Source: a virus. From it: a stretch of 64,000 nucleotides of DNA. The position numbers and the translations under genes were made by a program. The notes beneath the pieces were generated by a model. That model searched no databases and was not told the DNA's origin. It saw only the letters and a program-made list of their open reading frames with translations. The stretch is taken from the IMG/VR virus record IMGVR_UViG_3300002143_000153, positions 29,958-93,957 of that record; one strand, given 5' to 3'. Within the stretch, counting starts at the first letter, position 1; the number at the start of each line of letters is the position of its first letter. This document shows positions 21,062 through 27,659 of this stretch, piece by piece.

Positions 21062-21075
21062 GTTCCTAGAGGAAC
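21062..21075. promoter_or_regulatory. Short inverted repeat GTTCCTAGAGGAAC
   Basis: GTTCCT and AGGAAC are separated by two bases, too tight for a strong RNA hairpin, so a protein-binding DNA site is possible. It lies just downstream of the small membrane gene and upstream of the nrdB hairpin. Confidence 0.3.
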
Positions 21076-21080
21076 TTTAA

Positions 21081-21272
21081 TTATTTCCAAAAAATATGGG
21101 AATAACTAAATGTTAAAAATAAAAAACCTAACTCAATACTTATTAGGGGTCTAAATTCATCGTCCTCACATTTTGCGTGTGTGTTGTGTAATTTGATACC
21201 TAACAAAGGTTCTTGAGGTAATAATACTAAATAAAACTTATGATTAAAAGTTTCTTGTTTTATATCTGACAT
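21081..21272 (-). CDS. Small hypothetical membrane protein
   Basis: 63 residues from the ATG at 21272 (MSDIKQETF); a longer start at 21317 would add 15 Lys-rich residues. The last 25 residues (ISIELGFLFLTFSYSHIFW) form one membrane segment. The leader before 21272 (AATTAATAATTATG) resembles other starts in this genome. A -7 element TATCTTTG on the - strand lies at 21347-21354. Family not recognised. Confidence 0.5.
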   Translation of the reverse strand: MSDIKQETFNHKFYLVLLPQEPLLGIKLHNTHAKCEDDEFRPLISIELGFLFLTFSYSHIFWK

Positions 21273-21317
21273 AATTATTAATTTTTTTGATTTAAACTTT
21301 TTAAATGTCATAGACAT

Positions 21318-21354
21318 TTTGTATATTGTATCTATGGATGTATAAGCAAAGATA
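21318..21354. promoter_or_regulatory. Divergent promoter region
   Basis: On -, TATCTTTG (21347-21354) matches the Bacteroidetes -7 consensus TAnnTTTG for the small membrane gene. On +, TTTGTATATTGT (21318-21329) is repeated exactly at 59294-59305, also ahead of a + operon, so it may be a phage promoter motif. Confidence 0.45.
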
Positions 21355-21400
21355 AATGTTTTGCTATATAATCCTTTTTATTTATAAAATATTTTAAAAA

Positions 21401-21709
21401 ATGGAGTGGACTCAAATTATTATTACCGTTATTACTGTAGCTGGATCTACGGGAATATGGAAATTTTTAGAAACCAAGTACATTGCAATGCAAGAAGAAA
21501 AAAGATTGGATTTAGAAAATAGTGACGGAATGCAATTTAGAGATGATTTAAAATCAAGAGTTAGAAATCTTGAAACTTTATTGGCTGGTTCAGCAGATCA
21601 AAAAGATCAATTAAGAAATCAAGTTTTATTATTAACTGCAGAAGTACATGCTTTGAGGGTTAAAGTTGAATATCTTGAGAAAGAAAATGAAAGACTTAAA
21701 AATATATGA
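21401..21709 (+). CDS. Small membrane-anchored coiled-coil protein
   Basis: 102 residues. Residues 5-20 are hydrophobic (QIIITVITVAGSTGIW); the rest is a charged coiled coil (residues 30-100, heptads such as VEYLEKENERLK). This layout is common in Bacteroidetes phages and fits an i-spanin or a holin-associated protein. It is the first gene of the + strand tail-fibre operon. The start is well supported by ATTTTAAAAAATG upstream. Confidence 0.6.
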   Translation: MEWTQIIITVITVAGSTGIWKFLETKYIAMQEEKRLDLENSDGMQFRDDLKSRVRNLETLLAGSADQKDQLRNQVLLLTAEVHALRVKVEYLEKENERLKNI

Positions 21710-21764
21710 TTTTGAAAGTATATAATTTTGTAGTATATTGATAGAGTATAGATATATAATTAAA

Positions 21765-21983
21765 ATGATTAATAAATTATTAAATAAAATTTGGAATTGG
21801 GCTTGGTTCAAAACCAATATTAATGAAAAGGTTATTGAGGTTGTTACAGAAACTAAACCAAAAGTAAAAGTAGTTAAAAAAGAATTGCAAGATGTTAAAG
21901 AAACATCTGAAGAACTTTTATCTAAAGTTAAAAAAGTAGATAAAACTATTAAACCTAAACCAAGAGTTAAAAAAGTTAAATAA
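21765..21983 (+). CDS. Small Lys-rich hypothetical protein
   Basis: 72 residues from ATG 21765 (MINKLLNKIWNW), preceded by ATTAAA; an in-frame ATG at 21738 is less likely. The N-terminus has an aromatic, amphipathic segment (IWNWAWF); the rest is Lys/Val/Glu-rich with the tail KPKPRVKKVK. Its stop is one base before the next ATG. Possibly membrane-associated; no known family. Confidence 0.55.
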   Translation: MINKLLNKIWNWAWFKTNINEKVIEVVTETKPKVKVVKKELQDVKETSEELLSKVKKVDKTIKPKPRVKKVK

Positions 21984-21984
21984 A

Positions 21985-22230
21985 ATGAAAGTTATAAATT
22001 GGATTACAGGATTACTTAAAGATGAAAAAGGTTCACCTTCTTCAAAAAGATTTATAGGTATTATTGCAGGTCTTACTTTATGTGCTACTTTATTTGTTAA
22101 TCAATATACAGACGAAGCAATTGCTCCATCTCCTGTATTAATAAATGCAGTAGCAGCTTTAGCATTTGGTGCTTTAGGATTAGCATCAGTAGATAAGATC
22201 TGGGGTAAAAAAGATAATAAAGAAGACTAA
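21985..22230 (+). CDS. Holin-like two-helix membrane protein
   Basis: 81 residues. Two hydrophobic segments lie at about 23-40 (RFIGIIAGLTLCATLF) and 52-68 (LINAVAALAFGALGLASV), with DEKGSPSSKR before the first and a charged tail KKDNKED. Small proteins of this shape recur in crAss-like and other Bacteroidetes phages and are often suspected holins. Tightly packed between small genes of the same operon. The lysis role is inference. Confidence 0.55.
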   Translation: MKVINWITGLLKDEKGSPSSKRFIGIIAGLTLCATLFVNQYTDEAIAPSPVLINAVAALAFGALGLASVDKIWGKKDNKED

Positions 22231-22232
22231 CA

Positions 22233-22370
22233 ATGGCTAAAATTAATGTAGGTGGTACATTCCAGAAAAAAACAAAAGTTAAAAGACCTGGTGTGCATGC
22301 TAAAACTAAAACTAGCAATAACAAAAATAGTGCAAACTATAAAAAGAAATATATAGGGCAAGGTAAATGA
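22233..22370 (+). CDS. Small basic conserved phage protein (GVHAKTKT type)
   Basis: 45 residues, MAKINVGGTFQ then RPGVHAKTKTSNN and the end KKKYIGQGK. This small Lys-rich sequence with a GVHAKTKT core and GQGK end is a recurring signature of crAss-like and related Bacteroidetes phages, with no known function. Its stop overlaps the next start (ATGA). Confidence 0.7.
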   Translation: MAKINVGGTFQKKTKVKRPGVHAKTKTSNNKNSANYKKKYIGQGK

Positions 22371-22513
22371 AGGATTGGAGTTTATTAATAGCTTTTCACT
22401 GGCCTCATGATAGATTTATATTTGGTTGGGAAATAATACATCCTGATAAAGAATTTAATACATATAATTTTACATTATATTTGTTGATAGTAACGTTAAC
22501 TTTAGAAATTTAA
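22367..22513 (+). CDS. Small hydrophobic hypothetical protein
   Basis: 48 residues, start overlapping the previous stop by four bases. Aromatic N-terminal half (LLIAFHWPHDRFIFGWEII) and hydrophobic C-terminus (FTLYLLIVTLTLEI), likely one or two membrane segments. Translational coupling supports it as a real gene. No family recognised. Confidence 0.5.
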   Translation: MKDWSLLIAFHWPHDRFIFGWEIIHPDKEFNTYNFTLYLLIVTLTLEI

Positions 22514-22517
22514 AAAG

Positions 22518-22673
22518 ATGAAAAATATAAAATATAAAATAGGTGGTGAAACATTACTATCTAAATTAACTTATGGTGGTTCATCAATTGATATGTCTGA
22601 ACCTATGGTTAAAAGAATGCAAATGGGAGGAAGTACTGCTAATACACATAATAGTCCCAAAAAGAAAAAGTAA
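22518..22673 (+). CDS. Small Gly/Lys-rich hypothetical protein
   Basis: 51 residues: MKNIKYKIGGETLLSK, a GGSS turn, then MQMGGSTANTHNSPKKKK. Similar short Gly-Gly, Lys-tailed proteins occur next to tail genes in Bacteroidetes phages. The stop overlaps the next ATG (TAATG). Function unknown. Confidence 0.5.
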   Translation: MKNIKYKIGGETLLSKLTYGGSSIDMSEPMVKRMQMGGSTANTHNSPKKKK

Positions 22674-23251
22674 TGAATATTCTTACAGACATATTAAGTT
22701 TATTTAAAAGAAAACAAGTTGTAGATCAGGTTACACCTGAAGATCTTATAGTTGTTGGTAGACATGAGAAACCTGATATGTTAGGTATAGCATCTCCAAT
22801 TCCTTATAAAAGTGTTAAGCTTGTTAAGGTAAAGGATTTATTGTCTATAGATGATTGTGCTCATACTAATGTTAATAATGGTACAGGCACTAACCCGGTT
22901 GGTATATTTCATAACAAAACTTCAGAACCTTGTTCTATAAATCTTAGAAGTATATCTGGTATAGGAAACAATATTAGTGTTGTTCAAAATGATAAAGAAA
23001 TTGAAATTTCTACAACAGGAGAACCTAATACAGGAATTAATTTAGGTATTGGTGCTAAAGTATTTAAAACTAAAGTTGCTGAAGTATTAAATTTCAGAAC
23101 ATTAATTTCAAATAATGGATCTATTCTTATTATAGAAGACACAGATCAAATAGACATAAAACTAAATAGAGTTATTATAAATTCTCCTAATGGTGCAGCC
23201 TGGGAAATAACAATAGATAATTCAGGTAACTTAACAACAACACAACTATAA
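22673..23251 (+). CDS. Tail fibre or receptor-binding protein with shared N-terminal anchor
   Basis: 192 residues. The N-terminus (MNILTDILSLFKRKQ, then ILIVVGR-like and a KSVKLVKVKDLLSI segment) parallels that of the next protein, suggesting a shared virion-attachment domain of about 60 residues. The rest is Gly/Asn/Thr-rich beta sequence as in tail fibre shafts. Start coupled to the previous gene. Confidence 0.55.
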   Translation: MNILTDILSLFKRKQVVDQVTPEDLIVVGRHEKPDMLGIASPIPYKSVKLVKVKDLLSIDDCAHTNVNNGTGTNPVGIFHNKTSEPCSINLRSISGIGNNISVVQNDKEIEISTTGEPNTGINLGIGAKVFKTKVAEVLNFRTLISNNGSILIIEDTDQIDIKLNRVIINSPNGAAWEITIDNSGNLTTTQL

Positions 23252-23263
23252 AAATAAAAAATT

Positions 23264-24490
23264 ATGAGTAATATATTACAAGACATAATGGGTATACTTT
23301 CTAGAAAAAAGAGAGTAACACCAAAATTAGATGATTCAATTTTAATAGCTAGACCAGTTTTTAAAACGGATACATTAAAACCTCAACCTGGTTACAATAC
23401 AGAATTAATTTCTATATCTTCATTAACAACTCTTGTTAATGCAAATGATCTAAAAGGATCAGGTACAGCTAATAAAGTTACAAAATGGCTTAATGCTAAT
23501 ACAATTTCAAGCAGTTTATTAAATGATAATGGTACAAGTGTATGGAATGCAGGTGCGGGTGCTGAAGATTCAAATATAGCCTTTGGGTTATATGCCCTTA
23601 TGTCTAATACCACAGGGTATCATAACACTGCACTTGGTTATGAAGCATTAAATAAAAACACCACAGGTTTTGGTAATGTAGCAAATGGTAAAGGTGCTCT
23701 TTTTTCCAACATTATAGGGAGAGAAAACACCGCAATAGGTGTTAACGCCCTTACTTTCAACACCACGGGAGATGAAAACACCGCAACGGGTAATCAATCC
23801 CTTTATTCCAACACCACAGGGTATAAAAACACCGCAAATGGTTATTTAGCCCTTTCTTTAAACACTATAGGTCACGACAATGTGGCAATAGGACATACAA
23901 CATTACGTTCTAATACAAGTGGTAATTTTAATACTGCACTAGGAAATATTACTTTATATTCAAATACAACAGGTATAGATAATACAGCTATTGGACATTC
24001 TGCACTTACAAGTAATACAACAGGAAGTCAAAACGTAGCAACAGGTTTATTTGCACTTAAAACAAATACAACAGGCATAGGAAATACAGCTACCGGGTTT
24101 TTCTCATTGTATTTTAACAATGGAGGTTATAATACGGCAGTAGGGAATAAAGCACTCTATAATAATCAAACAGCAGGTAGTAATGTATCAATGGGTTATC
24201 AATCAATGTATTTTAATACAATAGGAGCAAACAATACAGCGATTGGCACAAACGGACTCTTAAGTAATACAACAGGGAGTAATAATTCCTCTTTAGGTTA
24301 TTATACTCAAAGTGGTAATTTTAGTGGTTCTGTTATTTTAGGTTCAACAGCAGCAGCAACAGCAAATAATCAATTTGTAGTAGGTTCTGCAGTTACAAAT
24401 GCTGGTGCAGTAACAGCGGAAACACCCACACAAGCAAATGTATGGAACGTAGTAATTAACGGAGTAGCAAGAAAAATACTTTTAGCATAA
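23264..24490 (+). CDS. Tail fibre with YadA-head-like repeats
   Basis: 408 residues. Residues 1-60 match the N-terminal anchor of the neighbour. From about 105 to 360 there are some 18 tandem repeats of 13-15 residues of the form NTTGxxNTAxGxxAL (e.g. NTTGYHNTALGYEAL), the left-handed beta-roll repeat of YadA-like head domains, expected to trimerise. The C-terminal 40 residues are different. Codon choice changes between repeats (AACACCACAGGG type before about 23880, AATACAACAGGT type after), hinting at repeat gain from two sources. Likely host-recognition fibre. Confidence 0.75.
   Translation: MSNILQDIMGILSRKKRVTPKLDDSILIARPVFKTDTLKPQPGYNTELISISSLTTLVNANDLKGSGTANKVTKWLNANTISSSLLNDNGTSVWNAGAGAEDSNIAFGLYALMSNTTGYHNTALGYEALNKNTTGFGNVANGKGALFSNIIGRENTAIGVNALTFNTTGDENTATGNQSLYSNTTGYKNTANGYLALSLNTIGHDNVAIGHTTLRSNTSGNFNTALGNITLYSNTTGIDNTAIGHSALTSNTTGSQNVATGLFALKTNTTGIGNTATGFFSLYFNNGGYNTAVGNKALYNNQTAGSNVSMGYQSMYFNTIGANNTAIGTNGLLSNTTGSNNSSLGYYTQSGNFSGSVILGSTAAATANNQFVVGSAVTNAGAVTAETPTQANVWNVVINGVARKILLA
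23590..24350 (+). repeat. Tandem coding repeats of the tail fibre
   Basis: About eighteen units of 39-45 bp encoding NTTGxxNTAxGxxAL. Unit sequence differs at silent positions, with a GC-richer block up to about 23880. Confidence 0.8.
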
Positions 24491-24497
24491 AAATAAT

Positions 24498-24839
24498 ATG
24501 AACTATAATTGGACAGTAACAAATCTTTATACGATTGACGCAAACACAGAGGTGAACTATGTCGTTAATGCGTTGTATAATGTAACAGCAATGGAGCAGA
24601 TTGAGGATGAGGTGTACACAGCTACACTATCTAACTCAGCTCAGTTTGAAGTAAAAGAAGGTGACTCTTTTGTTCCTTACGTTGATTTAACTAATGACTT
24701 AGTTATTGAGTGGATTCAAACAGGACTAGGTCAAGATGGAGTTTACAATATTGAGGCATCAGTAGAAGGAATGGTTAATAGCCAAATAAATCCTTCTGTA
24801 AATCCTGAAAATACACCACTCCCCGAAAACTTTAATTAA
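24498..24839 (+). CDS. Hypothetical tail-associated protein
   Basis: 113 residues: WTVTNLYTIDANTEVNYVVNA, an alternating beta pattern, then acidic stretches and a Pro/Asn-rich end (INPSVNPENTPLPENFN). Proteins that begin with W-x-V/I and a similar strand pattern occur near tail genes in several phages. Gene order ties it to the tail fibres. No enzymatic motif. Confidence 0.55.
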   Translation: MNYNWTVTNLYTIDANTEVNYVVNALYNVTAMEQIEDEVYTATLSNSAQFEVKEGDSFVPYVDLTNDLVIEWIQTGLGQDGVYNIEASVEGMVNSQINPSVNPENTPLPENFN

Positions 24840-24859
24840 ACCTAAACATACATAACCAA

Positions 24860-25006
24860 ATGACAGAAGCACAAGCAAAAGAAGTACTTTACAATGCAGT
24901 TAACATAGCAACCTCTAAAGGTTGTTATAATTTAGATCAAACTATTAATATAGTAGATGCATTAAGAATTGTTTTAGTAAAAGAAGAAGAAACTGTAAGT
25001 TTGTAA
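24860..25006 (+). CDS. Small hypothetical helical protein
   Basis: 48 residues, MTEAQAKEVLYNAVNIATSKGCYNLDQTINIVDALRIVL (split here for reading: an AEVLYNAVN-like helix, a turn SKGCY, then a second helix). Last gene of the + tail-fibre operon, 14 bp before a hairpin region and terminator. Unknown function. Confidence 0.5.
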   Translation: MTEAQAKEVLYNAVNIATSKGCYNLDQTINIVDALRIVLVKEEETVSL

Positions 25007-25030
25007 GGTTACTAATCAGTGAAAATAAAA

Positions 25031-25056
25031 AGGGAGCCATTGAAGCTCCCTTTTTT
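25031..25056 (+). terminator. Bidirectional terminator between convergent operons
   Basis: AGGGAGC (25031-25037) and GCTCCCT (25045-25051) form the stem, with six Ts on + and an A-run on the other side for the - strand. Confidence 0.9.
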
Positions 25057-25079
25057 ATTATAAACTTTTTTTAAGTTAT

Positions 25080-25169
25080 TTAATCTTGAGATTTATTTTT
25101 TCCAAATATTAAAATAGATAAAATAAATAATACTATAGTTATTATTACTTCAATAATACCCTTAAGCAT
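25080..25169 (-). CDS. 29-residue membrane peptide
   Basis: MLKGIIEVIITIVLFILSIL with the short tail IFGKNKSQD. Its ATG overlaps the stop of the DUF932 gene by one base (TAATG), typical coupling. One hydrophobic helix. Could be a regulatory or lysis-related small membrane peptide. Confidence 0.5.
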   Translation of the reverse strand: MLKGIIEVIITIVLFILSILIFGKNKSQD

Positions 25170-26014
25170 TATAAAATAAATGCTTCATTAGTAATTTCTA
25201 TGTCTTCAATAGCATTAAAATTATCAGTTGCTGCATTAGCAATAACAGAATCTTTTTGTTGAATTCCCATTTGACCCAGCAAGTCAGCAACAATAAAGTC
25301 ATGAAACTTTTGACTATCACTTAACCAAGTTCTTGGATGTGATTTTTTTAAAGCATGTGTAACATGGTTGTAAAAAGTCCATGCATTGTCTTTATCAGCA
25401 TTATAATCATATGATGCCTTTGTCATCTCATTTTTAATAACAGCTACCTGACTGGTGTCAATTATTTCTTTTTCTGCATATAATCTACCTAGTAATTCTG
25501 ACTGTGCTTTTATATCTAAAGTAACATTTCTTAGATTATTTTTATCATCAATGATACGTCTGTAATATTTCTCAGCATTTTTGATTTGATTTGATATTTG
25601 CATTAAAATATCATAATCTGCAGATCCTGTATGTTTTCTTCTGAAATTCATCATATCACCTGCAACCATACCATTATAACATACCATTACGTATGCGCCA
25701 ATAGCACACTGAAAAACTGTACTTTTATCATATGAATTTGTCCAGGCAAACATCATCCCAAGTTCTGATTCAGTTTTTACTAAATTATCTAGCGGGTTTC
25801 TAGGTACAATATGATATATACCTTGAGCTACATTTGCGTTCATGTTAGCTCTATAAAGTTCTCTAGTAACATGGAAACCACTGGCATTCAGCATGTTGAG
25901 AGTATTGTGTATAACCTCTTTATGAGGAATTACGGTGTAAGATTGACCGTGGGTTGGTAATGAGGCAGCCTCTAAATAGGCTCTCGTTGTGTCTTTTGGT
26001 TTTGTATATCCCAT
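25169..26014 (-). CDS. DUF932-family protein
   Basis: 281 residues. The layout LPTHGQSYTVIPHKEVI ... GYxL-like NMNANVAQGIYHI ... TNSYDKSTVFQCAIGAYVMVC.NGMV matches the DUF932 proteins of phages and plasmids, whose biochemical function is not established. The gene follows a 317-bp leader containing a duplicated sequence and an operator-like repeat, so its expression may be controlled. It closes the replication-side block. Confidence 0.75.
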   Translation of the reverse strand: MGYTKPKDTTRAYLEAASLPTHGQSYTVIPHKEVIHNTLNMLNASGFHVTRELYRANMNANVAQGIYHIVPRNPLDNLVKTESELGMMFAWTNSYDKSTVFQCAIGAYVMVCYNGMVAGDMMNFRRKHTGSADYDILMQISNQIKNAEKYYRRIIDDKNNLRNVTLDIKAQSELLGRLYAEKEIIDTSQVAVIKNEMTKASYDYNADKDNAWTFYNHVTHALKKSHPRTWLSDSQKFHDFIVADLLGQMGIQQKDSVIANAATDNFNAIEDIEITNEAFIL

Positions 26015-26037
26015 TTATTTATATTTATTATTCTTGT

Positions 26038-26160
26038 AATAAAGTGCGGTAAAACGCTCTTTTGATATGTATTTATGCGGTATTATACGTATTTGCAGCA
26101 TAAAGTGCAGTATAAGGTACTTTTATATGCTTTAATGTAGTATATATGACGCATTAAGGG
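26038..26160. repeat. Imperfect tandem duplication in the DUF932 leader
   Basis: ATAAAGTGCGGTAAAACGC (from 26038) recurs as ATAAAGTGCAGTATAAGGT (from 26099), period about 61 bp. The following CTTTT-ATATG-TTTA-TG-GTAT is also repeated with small indels. Confidence 0.65.
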
Positions 26161-26281
26161 TGTTAATTCGGATAATGTCCGAGTTATGCAACATAATTTT
26201 GCATAATAAACCTTACAGATATATTGTGCATTTTTTAACAAATTGGTTTACTTATTGGTTTGTATTTATACTTTATATGCT

Positions 26282-26309
26282 TGTCACAAATTTACAAATA
26301 ATTGTGACA
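26282..26309 (-). promoter_or_regulatory. Promoter inside an operator-like inverted repeat
   Basis: TGTCACAA (26282-26289) and TTGTGACA (26302-26309) are perfect 8-bp arms. TAAATTTG on the - strand (26287-26294) fits the Bacteroidetes -7 consensus and overlaps one arm, so binding here would control the long DUF932 leader. Confidence 0.5.
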
Positions 26310-26331
26310 CAATAAGATCAAAATTTAATAT

Positions 26332-26529
26332 TTATTTAACTATTTCAACTTCAGTCCATCCAGCAAGATGAACAATTTCACCTTTTAAATTAATGCAGTA
26401 TGAATACATGCCATCAAGATGGTCAAATATTAATATATCTTCTTGATTTAATTTAGGACTTTCTGGTGGAGTATCTGCATCAGATATTATTCTGATTTTA
26501 GATCCTTTTGGTATGTCGTATAATTTCAT
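26332..26529 (-). CDS. Small hypothetical beta-rich protein
   Basis: 65 residues: IPKGSKIRIISDADTPPES, an acidic loop, then MYSYCINLKGEIVHLAGWTEVEIV. The pattern of five short strands suggests a small barrel. Similar short proteins appear in Bacteroidetes phage early regions. Start overlaps the upstream stop (ATGA). Unknown role. Confidence 0.6.
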   Translation of the reverse strand: MKLYDIPKGSKIRIISDADTPPESPKLNQEDILIFDHLDGMYSYCINLKGEIVHLAGWTEVEIVK

Positions 26530-26690
26530 AAACTTTTGATTTTATCAATACCTAATTCATAATGAATAGCCTGTGTGTTAACGTCAGTATTAGATATTGT
26601 TGAATAATATAAATTAGAAATTTCCTTTTTTTTATGAAGTTGTTCTAATATGTTTTGATTAGCTACTTTGTATAGTTCTTTTTTATTCAT
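26526..26690 (-). CDS. Small hypothetical protein
   Basis: 54 residues, MNKKELYKVANQNILEQLHKKK then SNLYYSTISNTDVNTQ. Helical and charged. Overlaps both neighbours (8 bp with the MazG-like gene, ATGA with the next), which supports translation in the operon. Confidence 0.5.
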   Translation of the reverse strand: MNKKELYKVANQNILEQLHKKKEISNLYYSTISNTDVNTQAIHYELGIDKIKSL

Positions 26691-26985
26691 CTTTTACAAA
26701 TTGACCGGCTACCATTTTACCAGTTCTTTTACTAATCACATTGTATGCTGATTCTAAGCATTCTTCAAGACTTAGTCCTTGCATCTTAGCTTGAATAATC
26801 AAGGTAACCATAATGTCACCCATAGCATCAATGATCTCAGGAACATCATTTTTATTTACTGCTGTACAGAACTCTGTACATTCTTCTAATGTTTTTAGTG
26901 CTTGAGCCATTGGTGTAGCTTTCTCTAAAATACCTTTTTCTTCCGCCCATGTTTCTACTGCGCATTCTAATTCAAAATAATCCAT
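26683..26985 (-). CDS. MazG-like nucleotide pyrophosphohydrolase
   Basis: 100 residues. The all-alpha MazG signature is present: Glu34-Glu35-x-x-Glu38 (LEECTEF), then Glu50 and Asp53/Asp57 (EIIDAMGDIMVT), which bind the metal that hydrolyses (d)NTPs to monophosphates. Phage MazG proteins adjust the nucleotide or alarmone pool. It lies in the nucleotide/replication operon beside PhoH. Confidence 0.85.
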   Translation of the reverse strand: MDYFELECAVETWAEEKGILEKATPMAQALKTLEECTEFCTAVNKNDVPEIIDAMGDIMVTLIIQAKMQGLSLEECLESAYNVISKRTGKMVAGQFVKDE

Positions 26986-26999
26986 TTGGTTTTAATTGT

Positions 27000-27659
27000 T
27001 TAATTGTTTGCTAATAAGTCTAATACTTCTATTAATGATTCATGTCTATGGTTATCTTTTAAAATAACTTTGCTGACATATTTAGAGCCAACTATTTTTG
27101 CAACTTCATGAATTGCTGAATAATTTTTATCTTTTAAATCAATTTGTTGGCTATCTCCACAAAGAATCATTATTGAATCTTTACCAAGTCTACCCAACAC
27201 CATTGCTAGTTGAGATCTAGTTAAGTTTTGAAATTCATCTATAATAACTACAGAATGATCAAAAGTTCTTCCTCTAAAATGTGCTAAAGACACTAATTCA
27301 ATTGCTTCTTCTTTCTCCATTTTCTCTAATAAAGCAGGTTTATTGTAAACCTTTCTCATATTAGATCTAATAGGTACAAGCCATGGTTCCATTTTTTCTT
27401 TTTCTGAACCAGGTAAAAAACCATTATCTTCTGTTGAGACTGTTGGTCTTGTGATAATAATTTTATTATACTGTCTCTTGAAAAATTGATCCAATGCAAT
27501 TTGTACTGCAAGTAATGTTTTACCACTACCTGCATTACCCATTACAAAATTAAATGGATGGTACAATATTGTGTCTTTAGCTAATTTTTGTTCTTCAGAT
27601 AATTGAATTGTAAATCTGATGGCTCCCTTGGGAGATTCTTTTTCTTTGTTTTGTGCCAT
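27000..27659 (-). CDS. phoH: PhoH-like ATPase
   Basis: 219 residues. Walker A GNAGSGKT (residues 41-48), Walker B VVIIDEFQN around 133-141, and the NxGFLPGSEKEKMEPW region typical of PhoH. PhoH-like proteins are widespread in phages; an RNA helicase or nuclease-linked role is suspected but not settled. One base before the polymerase stop, so probably co-translated with it. Confidence 0.88.
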   Translation of the reverse strand: MAQNKEKESPKGAIRFTIQLSEEQKLAKDTILYHPFNFVMGNAGSGKTLLAVQIALDQFFKRQYNKIIITRPTVSTEDNGFLPGSEKEKMEPWLVPIRSNMRKVYNKPALLEKMEKEEAIELVSLAHFRGRTFDHSVVIIDEFQNLTRSQLAMVLGRLGKDSIMILCGDSQQIDLKDKNYSAIHEVAKIVGSKYVSKVILKDNHRHESLIEVLDLLANN

